Assembly: GCA_900553605.1 (NCBI GenBank)
Contig: USDX01000014.1
Location: 1 to 35,975, forward strand
Reading direction: 5' to 3'
Source: an uncultured Eggerthella sp.
GTDB taxonomy: Bacteria > Actinomycetota > Coriobacteriia > Coriobacteriales > Eggerthellaceae
Length of the DNA stretch: 35,975 bases
Positions 30,604 through 35,975 of this stretch are shown here, one piece after another; within the stretch, counting starts at the first letter, position 1, and every line of letters begins with the position of its first letter. The translations under genes and the position numbers were made by a program. Below the pieces are notes generated by a model. It saw only the letters and a program-made list of their open reading frames with translations. It was not told the origin of the DNA and made no database searches.

Positions 30604-31392
30604 ATGGGTGAAGCTCTTTCACAGTTCGTCGAGGAGGCACAGCATCTCTCGTCTCAGTTCGACTCGACGACGGTCTTTTCCATTGCGGGTTGGAACGTGT
30701 CCCAGTACGTCCTGTACATGCTGGTCGCTCTCGTTCTGGTAGCTGCATTGGTTCTTATCGCGGGTCGCAAGCTTACGCTCGTACCTCACGGTAAGTTCGC
30801 GCACATCTTCGAGTTCGGCTACAACTTCATTTCTGAAGGCGTTGGCGCCGACGTTATCGGCGAAGGCTTCAAGAAGCACGTTCCCTTCCTGGCTACGCTG
30901 TTCTTCTTCATCCTTACCGCCAACATCATCGGCCTCATCCCTGGTGCAAAGGCTGCTATGGGCACCATCTCAATCACCTGGGCGCTGGCTGCTATTTCCT
31001 TTATCTACTTCAACTTTTGGGGCTTGAAGGAGCTTGGTTTCTTCCATTACTTCAAGTCGCTGTGCCCTTCGGGCGTACCGGCACCTATTGCCCCCATCAT
31101 TTGGTTCTTGGAGTTCTTCTCCATGGTAATCCGCGTTCTGACTCTCGCCGTTCGACTTTACGGCAACATGCTCGCAGGCCATATGGTTCTCGCCGTATTC
31201 TCTTTGGCAACCACCATCTTCCTGCAGACCGCCATCTTCCAGATGGACATCGTTGCGGGCCTGCCTGCAATCGCATGGTTCTTCTTGCTGTTCTTCATGT
31301 ATGCGCTCGAAACCCTCGTTGCTTTCTTGCAGGCATACGTATTCACCATTCTGTCTTCTTCCTACATCGGCATGGCAATCCATCCTCACTGA
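30604..31392 (+). CDS. atpB: F-type ATP synthase subunit a
   Basis: Subunit a (262 residues) forms the ion half-channels next to the c-ring. The essential arginine is R184 in TLAVRLYGNMLAGH. The preceding helices include PFLATLFFFILTANIIGLIP and the C-terminal pair ends AFLQAYVFTILSSSYIG. The N-terminal region (residues 1-35) is soluble and presumed extracytoplasmic. The ATG has GGAAAGGTAAGGA upstream. A 154-base spacer with two hairpins separates it from atpE. Confidence 0.97.
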   Translation: MGEALSQFVEEAQHLSSQFDSTTVFSIAGWNVSQYVLYMLVALVLVAALVLIAGRKLTLVPHGKFAHIFEFGYNFISEGVGADVIGEGFKKHVPFLATLFFFILTANIIGLIPGAKAAMGTISITWALAAISFIYFNFWGLKELGFFHYFKSLCPSGVPAPIAPIIWFLEFFSMVIRVLTLAVRLYGNMLAGHMVLAVFSLATTIFLQTAIFQMDIVAGLPAIAWFFLLFFMYALETLVAFLQAYVFTILSSSYIGMAIHPH

Positions 31393-31415
31393 TAAGAAGA
31401 AACAGTTTTCGGCTT

Positions 31416-31450
31416 GCGCCCTTAGCGGCGCAGGCGGCCTAGAGGCCGCC
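31416..31450 (+). promoter_or_regulatory. Two small hairpins in the atpB-atpE spacer
   Basis: GCGCC (31416-31420) pairs with GGCGC (31427-31431), and GGCGGCC (31433-31439) pairs with GGCCGCC (31444-31450) around TAGA. No T-run follows. They may act as an mRNA processing or stability element that raises atpE relative to atpB. Confidence 0.55.
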
Positions 31451-31533
31451 ACTTAACTTGTGTACTACAGCTGGTACAAGAAAAATTTCAGCTGATTAAG
31501 TAATAGGGACGAGGGAAAGGCCCTTGTCCAACT

Positions 31534-31546
31534 AAAGGAGGTAATC
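31534..31546 (+). promoter_or_regulatory. Exceptionally strong ribosome-binding site of atpE
   Basis: AAAGGAGGTAATC matches the ideal complement of the 16S rRNA 3' end (AAAGGAGGTGATC) at 12 of 13 positions and ends directly at the GTG start. This fits the need for many c subunits per complex. Confidence 0.85.
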
Positions 31547-31765
31547 GTGGAACTCACTCTCGCAATCGCTGCGTTGAAGGTCGTTGGCTATGGCCTCGCA
31601 GCAATCGGCCCTGGCATCGGTATCGGCGTTGCTACCTACGGCCTGTGCGTGTCTGCTGCTCGTCAGCCTGAGATGAAGGGTCAGCTCATGGGCTACTTCT
31701 TCATCGGTGCTGCTATGTCTGAGGCACTCGCACTGCTCGGCCTGGTTCTTTTCTTCATCGGCTAG
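31547..31765 (+). CDS. atpE: F-type ATP synthase subunit c (GTG start)
   Basis: Subunit c (72 residues) is a two-helix hairpin that oligomerises into the rotating ring. The loop RQPE (39-42) and glycine-rich first helix (GPGIGIGVATYG) are typical. The ion-carrying carboxylate is E59 in AAMSEALALLG. Known Na+-binding rings have a Gln in helix 1 and Ser/Thr after the Glu; here neither is present, which favours proton coupling (inference). Start and strength of initiation are set by the strong ribosome-binding site directly upstream. Confidence 0.97.
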   Translation: MELTLAIAALKVVGYGLAAIGPGIGIGVATYGLCVSAARQPEMKGQLMGYFFIGAAMSEALALLGLVLFFIG

Positions 31766-31823
31766 AACTTCGCGAAGTAAGTAACTAACGAAGAAACCGA
31801 AAGAAGAGAAGGAGGCACGCGAA

Positions 31824-32420
31824 TTGAACGCACACGTACGTAACTGCGCAAGTGGCATGATCGCCTTTGCGGCTGCGTCTGCGGCATTCCCGGTATGCGC
31901 GTTCGCTGACGAAGGAGCAGGAATCAATGCAATTCTTCCCCAGATGGAAGAATTCATCCCCATGCTCGTCGCCTTCATCATCTTGTGGATCGTCCTTGCT
32001 AAGTTTGGTTGGCCTCTGTTCGAGGGCATGCTGAACAAGCGTGAGGAAACGATCAAGAACTCTTTGGAGAAGTCCGAAGAGGCACGACAGGAAAGCGAAC
32101 GACTTCTGGCTGAGTATCGTGAGCAGCTCGAGGGTGCAAAAACCCAGGCTCAGCAGATCCTCAACAATGCCAAGCTCACCGGCGATGCTCTCGAAAAGGA
32201 GATCACCGCTAAGGCTCAGGCTGAGGCAGATGCCATTGTCGACAAGGCTCGTGCGCAAATCGAGCAGGAGAAGGAAAACGCCATCAAGGAGCTTCAGGCT
32301 ACCATGGCAGATACTTCTATTGCCGTTGCATCTCGCCTGATCGGTGAGGATTTCAGCGACGATGAGCACCGTAAGCTCATCGAGCGCTACGTGAAAGAGG
32401 CAGGTAGTCTAAATGGCTAA
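31824..32420 (+). CDS. atpF: F-type ATP synthase subunit b with signal-like N-terminus (TTG start)
   Basis: Subunit b (198 residues) is the peripheral stalk linking subunit a to F1. The membrane helix is at about 44-60 (FIPMLVAFIILWIVLAKFGWP), followed by a long charged coiled-coil helix (70-165) and the delta-contact end (ASRLIGEDFSDDEHRKLIERYV). Unusually, residues 1-28 look like a signal peptide: MNAHVRNCASGMIAFAAASA then a possible cleavage site after AFA (26-28). The TTG at 31824 has AAGGAGG (31809-31815) 8 bases upstream, which supports the long form; an internal ATG at 31857 would still keep the hydrophobic stretch. The stop overlaps atpH by 8 bases. Confidence 0.95.
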   Translation: MNAHVRNCASGMIAFAAASAAFPVCAFADEGAGINAILPQMEEFIPMLVAFIILWIVLAKFGWPLFEGMLNKREETIKNSLEKSEEARQESERLLAEYREQLEGAKTQAQQILNNAKLTGDALEKEITAKAQAEADAIVDKARAQIEQEKENAIKELQATMADTSIAVASRLIGEDFSDDEHRKLIERYVKEAGSLNG

Positions 32421-32985
32421 TCGTCTTGTCATCAATGAAACGATTGCAGCCTACGCCAACGCTGCCATCGATGGCGCTAACGCCACCGGCGGTCGTGACG
32501 CTGTCGTTGAGGTTCGCAACCAGATGCGCCAGATCCTTGGGTTCATGGCAACTAACATCGATTTACGTCTCTCGTTGGACAACGAGGCTTACACTGCCGA
32601 AGAGCGCCAGGCGCTTGCAGGCAACGTTTTCGATGGCTACAACCCAGTGGTCAAAGAGCTTCTTGGAGTTATGGCTTCTCGCTGCGATGCAGCGCTGTTC
32701 CGCCGCGTTGTTTCTCTGTACGAGGATCTCATCGAGAGCAAGCTTAACTTCAACGTTGTTGATGTGACGACGGTTGTTGAACTTGATGACAACCTGCGAA
32801 CCGTAATTACCAATAAGGCCGAATCTGATCTGGGTCGTGACTGTGTTCTTGTTGAGCACATCGATCCTTCGATCCAGGGCGGCATTATCCTGAGCACTGG
32901 CGACCGTTATGTCGATGCGAGCGTCCGCACGCAGTTCGACAAGGCTCGCATTGCTCTGAAAAAGAAAGATGGAGGTGAATGCTAG
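32413..32985 (+). CDS. atpH: F-type ATP synthase subunit delta
   Basis: Delta (190 residues) joins the b stalk to the top of the alpha3beta3 hexamer. The N-terminal helical domain begins INETIAAYANAAIDGANATG, and the C-terminal part contains HIDPSIQGGIILSTGDRYVDASVR, matching the conserved delta/OSCP signature. The ATG overlaps the end of atpF by 8 bases, and the stop codon shares one base with the atpA start, so translation is coupled at both ends. Divergence in the middle is normal for this subunit. Confidence 0.95.
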   Translation: MANRLVINETIAAYANAAIDGANATGGRDAVVEVRNQMRQILGFMATNIDLRLSLDNEAYTAEERQALAGNVFDGYNPVVKELLGVMASRCDAALFRRVVSLYEDLIESKLNFNVVDVTTVVELDDNLRTVITNKAESDLGRDCVLVEHIDPSIQGGIILSTGDRYVDASVRTQFDKARIALKKKDGGEC

Positions 32986-34544
32986 TGACTGAAATCACCG
33001 CACAGTCTATCGACGCCGCACTGCGCAAGCAGCTCGACGCCATTAACACCAGCGTTGAGTCTCGCGAGACCGGCACGGTTGTACAAATTGGCGACGGTAT
33101 TGCGCGTATCGACGGCCTTAAGGGTGCGATGTCTGGCGAGCTTCTCGAGTTCGTCGCTTCCGATGGACGTATCGTTTCCGGTTTGGTGCAGAACCTCGAA
33201 GAAGATGAGGTTGGCGCCGTACTCCTCGGTGACGTCACCGCAATTAAGGAAAACGACCAGGTACGTACCACTGGCAAGATTCTTGAGGTTCCTGTTGGCA
33301 AGGCTATGCTTGGTCGCGTTGTTAACGTACTTGGCCAGCCTATCGACGGCAAGGGCCCCATTGAGACCACTGCTACCCGCCCGGTAGAATTCAAGGCTCC
33401 CGGCGTTCATGAGCGTCAGCCTGTTGAAGAGCCGATGCAGACCGGTATCCTCGCAGTTGACTCCATGATTCCGATCGGCCGTGGTCAGCGCGAGCTCATC
33501 ATTGGCGACCGTCAGACCGGTAAGACCTCTATTGCCGTTGATGCCATCATCAACCAAAAGGGCAAGGGCATGGTCTGCGTATACGTTGCTGTAGGCCAGA
33601 AGGCTTCCACCGTATCCGGCATCGTTGAGACCCTCGAGCGCTTTGGCGCTATGGATTACACCATCGTTGTTGCTGCTACCGCATCCGATCCTGCTCCTCT
33701 GCAGTACATGGCTCCTATGGTTGGTGCTGCAATGGGCGAGTACTTCATGTACAACGGCGAAGACGGCAAGCCTGCCAACGCTGAGAATCCTGGCGGCCAC
33801 GTACTCTGCATCTACGACGACCTCACCAAGCAGGCCGTTGCATATCGTCAGATGTCCCTGACCCTGCATCGTCCTCCCGGACGCGAAGCATATCCTGGCG
33901 ACATCTTCTACCTGCATTCTCGCCTGCTCGAGCGTGCATGTAAGCTGTCCGATGAAAACGGTGCAGGTTCTCTTACCGCACTGCCTATCATCGAAACCCA
34001 GGCTGGTGACGTTGGTGCGTTCATTCCTACGAACGTTATCTCCATTACCGACGGTCAGATTTACCTCACCACCGACCTGTTCTATCAGGGTCAGCGTCCT
34101 GCTGTTAACGTTGGTATCTCCGTATCCCGCGTTGGTGGCTCCGCTCAGGTGAAGTCCATGAAGTCCGTTGCTGGTACGCTGCGTCTCGACCTCGCTGCAT
34201 ATCGCGAGCTCGCTGCATTTACCCAGTTCGGTTCCGACCTGGACGCTGCAACCCAGCAGCAGCTTACCCGTGGTGCTGCAATGACCGAGCTTCTTAAGCA
34301 GGGTCGTTACACCCCGATGTCCGTTGAAGACCAGGCAACTGCTATCTGGGCTGGCGCTCATGGCTTCCTGGATGATGTTCCGGTTAAGAGCATTGTTCGC
34401 TTCCGCGCTGAAATGCTCGACTACCTGCATCACTCCGGCAATGGCGTTATGGACAAGCTTGCTGATGCAAAGAAGTTCACCGACGAAGTAGAGGCTGAAC
34501 TGAATGCTGTTATCCCGGCATTCAAGGCTCAGTTCATCGCGTAA
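32985..34544 (+). CDS. atpA: F-type ATP synthase subunit alpha (GTG start)
   Basis: Alpha (519 residues) is the non-catalytic nucleotide-binding F1 subunit. The P-loop GDRQTGKT is at about 174-181, followed by the Walker B-type LCIYDDLTKQAVAYRQMSL and the arginine-finger region VSRVGGSAQVKSMKSV. Two starts compete: ATG at 32979 is only one base after GGAGGTG (32971-32977), while GTG at 32985 has 7-base spacing and forms a TAGTG stop-start overlap with atpH. I chose the GTG; the difference is two residues. Full length, all motifs intact. Confidence 0.98.
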   Translation: MTEITAQSIDAALRKQLDAINTSVESRETGTVVQIGDGIARIDGLKGAMSGELLEFVASDGRIVSGLVQNLEEDEVGAVLLGDVTAIKENDQVRTTGKILEVPVGKAMLGRVVNVLGQPIDGKGPIETTATRPVEFKAPGVHERQPVEEPMQTGILAVDSMIPIGRGQRELIIGDRQTGKTSIAVDAIINQKGKGMVCVYVAVGQKASTVSGIVETLERFGAMDYTIVVAATASDPAPLQYMAPMVGAAMGEYFMYNGEDGKPANAENPGGHVLCIYDDLTKQAVAYRQMSLTLHRPPGREAYPGDIFYLHSRLLERACKLSDENGAGSLTALPIIETQAGDVGAFIPTNVISITDGQIYLTTDLFYQGQRPAVNVGISVSRVGGSAQVKSMKSVAGTLRLDLAAYRELAAFTQFGSDLDAATQQQLTRGAAMTELLKQGRYTPMSVEDQATAIWAGAHGFLDDVPVKSIVRFRAEMLDYLHHSGNGVMDKLADAKKFTDEVEAELNAVIPAFKAQFIA

Positions 34545-34555
34545 GGTAGGTCACT

Positions 34556-35476
34556 ATGCCCAACCTTCACGATATTGAAAGGCGAATCAAGTCCGTCGAA
34601 TCGACGAAGCAGATTACGCATACCATGCAGATGGTTGCTGCTGCAAAAATCCGTCATTCGACCGAGCGTGTCGAAGCTGCTACGCCTTATGGCGAGGCTG
34701 TGAAGGAGATGCTGGCCAACATCGCACGCATGGGCGGTACTACTGCACCGCTCGCGACGCCGCATGACGAGGTTAAGAAGACCCTTATTGTGGTCATCGC
34801 CTCCGACCGTGGTTTGGCTGGCGGCTTCAATTCCAGCGTGCTTCGTCGTGCCGAGCAGATCATGAAGGAGCGCAAGGCAGAGGGCAAGGAGATCGCTGTT
34901 GCCGCATGTGGCAAGAAGGCGATCGGCTACTTCAAGTATCGTGGTATCGATACGGTGCTTGCCTTCCGCGACTTGTCCGCTGATCCTCGCGTCGAAGAGT
35001 CTGATGCCCTGGCTGACTATGCTATAGAGCATTACCTCTCTGGCGAAATTGACGAGGTAGTCGTTCTTTACAATCATGCGAAGAACGCAGGTGAGCAGGT
35101 TCTGATCCAGCAGCCTCTGTTGCCGGTAAACCCGAAGGCATTCCTCCCCAAGGGCGAGGTATTCGTCAAGGGCGGCGGCATCACCGAGCCGACTCCCGAT
35201 AACCCCGATCTTCCGGGTGCTATCGATTACGAGCCCAGCGAGGAAGATGTCTTGGATCACTTCCTTCCCGAGTATATTGCAGGTCATTTCTACTATATGC
35301 TCATTGACTCAGCAGCAGCTGAGCAGGCTGCTCGTCGCAATGCTATGAAGAATGCGACGGACAACGCCAATGACATGATTGAGACCCTCAACCGTGTCTA
35401 CAACCGTGTACGTCAAGGCGCTATTACGACCGAGATCAACGAGATCGTCGGTGGCGCCGCAGCTTTGGAGGACTAA
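34556..35476 (+). CDS. atpG: F-type ATP synthase subunit gamma
   Basis: Gamma (306 residues) is the central rotating shaft. The two terminal helices that form the coiled coil are plain: IERRIKSVESTKQITHTMQM at the start and RNAMKNATDNANDMI with YNRVRQGAITTEINEIVGGA at the end. The middle Rossmann-like domain contains VVIASDRGLAGGFNSS. An acidic insertion near residues 200-235 (TPDNPDLPGAIDYEPSEEDV) is somewhat longer than in E. coli gamma. It starts 11 bases after atpA and its stop codon directly abuts the atpD start. Confidence 0.97.
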   Translation: MPNLHDIERRIKSVESTKQITHTMQMVAAAKIRHSTERVEAATPYGEAVKEMLANIARMGGTTAPLATPHDEVKKTLIVVIASDRGLAGGFNSSVLRRAEQIMKERKAEGKEIAVAACGKKAIGYFKYRGIDTVLAFRDLSADPRVEESDALADYAIEHYLSGEIDEVVVLYNHAKNAGEQVLIQQPLLPVNPKAFLPKGEVFVKGGGITEPTPDNPDLPGAIDYEPSEEDVLDHFLPEYIAGHFYYMLIDSAAAEQAARRNAMKNATDNANDMIETLNRVYNRVRQGAITTEINEIVGGAAALED

Positions 35477-35975
35477 ATGGCTGAAGAAACCAATACTGCT
35501 TCTGCGGCCACGCAGGGTTCCATCGGACACATTGTCCGCATCGTTGGCCCTGTTGTCGACGTTGAGTTCGCTCCGGATCATATGCCGGCGATCTACAACG
35601 CTCTGACCGTGAAAGCTACTACCCCCGCGGGCGACATTGATGTCGTTCTCGAGGTTCAGATGCACCTCCCTGGTGACCTGGTTCGCTCCGTTGCCATGTC
35701 GTCTACCGACGGCCTGGTACGCGGTCTGCCCGTACAGGACACTGGTGCACCTATGAAGATGCCCGTAGGTCCTGAGACCCTCGGCCGCATCTGGAACGTT
35801 ATGGGCCAGCCCGTTGACGGTATGCCCATGCCCGACGTTAAGCAGTGGGCACCCATTCATCGTCCCGCTCCCGCTTACGAAGAGCTCGTCAACAAGACCG
35901 AGATCTTCGAAACCGGCATCAAGGTTATCGACCTTATCCAGCCCTTCATTAAGGGTGGTAAGACCGGTCTGTTCG
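35477..35975 (+). CDS. atpD: F-type ATP synthase subunit beta, N-terminal part (3' truncated by window)
   Basis: The ATG at 35477 follows the atpG stop with no gap; GGAGGA inside the end of atpG is its ribosome-binding site. The 166 residues visible include the beta-barrel domain (IGHIVRIVGPVVDVEF, VRSVAMSSTDGLVRG), PVGPETLGRIWNVMGQPVDG, and FETGIKVIDLIQPFIKGGKT just before the P-loop, which lies beyond the window. Beta carries the catalytic sites of F1. About a dozen extra residues (MAEETNTASAATQ) precede the conserved start. Confidence 0.97.
   Translation, partial: MAEETNTASAATQGSIGHIVRIVGPVVDVEFAPDHMPAIYNALTVKATTPAGDIDVVLEVQMHLPGDLVRSVAMSSTDGLVRGLPVQDTGAPMKMPVGPETLGRIWNVMGQPVDGMPMPDVKQWAPIHRPAPAYEELVNKTEIFETGIKVIDLIQPFIKGGKTGLF

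Overview
The window is ordinary, gene-dense chromosome (coding on + except three genes, roughly mid-50s GC by eye) from an anaerobic, high-GC-side Gram-positive. The combination of a class III ribonucleotide reductase, a desulfoferrodoxin, an F-type ATPase whose b subunit has a signal-like N-terminus, and a DUF559-type protein of a style I associate with Coriobacteriia suggests that class, probably an Eggerthellaceae-like gut anaerobe. This is inference from protein style and gene order, not from a database search.

Layout. 1-264: 3' end of a SpoU/TrmH RNA methyltransferase. 678-4099: translation/transcription operon infA-rpmJ-rpsM-rpsK-rpsD-rpoA-rplQ, closed by a strong terminator at 4119-4151. 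4458-4880: small two-helix membrane protein with a zinc ribbon. 5205-8059: nrdD-nrdG, preceded by two well-spaced NrdR boxes and a block of 20-bp degenerate repeats. 8398-9237: a lone EcfT-type transporter subunit. 9335-10627: enolase. 10937-13716: three minus-strand accessory genes (DUF362 protein, membrane-anchored XRE regulator, DUF559/Vsr-like nuclease-fold protein). 13717-14476: gene-free stretch with a 184-bp element carrying 40-bp inverted repeats and a GC-rich repeat patch. 14477-18381: alr, family-4 uracil-DNA glycosylase, NifU-type scaffold, small Cys-rich protein, lgt, desulfoferrodoxin. 18382-18914: gene-free, with a terminator and a second GC-rich tandem-repeat patch. 18915-21949: two translationally coupled FAD proteins (HI0933/BaiN-like and COG2509-like).

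22351-35975: a block resembling the Bacillus ywlC-rpiB-glyA-upp-atp order: tsaC/sua5, an S33 alpha/beta hydrolase, glpK, rpiB, a lipoprotein, glyA, upp, a dCMP deaminase, then atpI-like, atpB, atpE, atpF, atpH, atpA, atpG and the 5' part of atpD, which runs off the window. REP-like inverted elements lie between glyA and upp.

Functionally most genes are housekeeping: protein synthesis, glycolysis, one-carbon and nucleotide metabolism, cell-wall D-alanine, lipoprotein maturation and energy conservation. Anaerobic life shows in NrdDG and in superoxide reduction by desulfoferrodoxin. I found no CRISPR array, tRNA, rRNA, complete transposon or prophage. No clear undescribed defence or biosynthetic system is visible; the most unexplained material is the DUF559-like gene with its neighbouring inverted-repeat element, the two GC-rich intergenic repeat patches, the nrdD leader repeats, the REP-like pair after glyA and the odd C-terminal tail of the hydrolase upstream of glpK.
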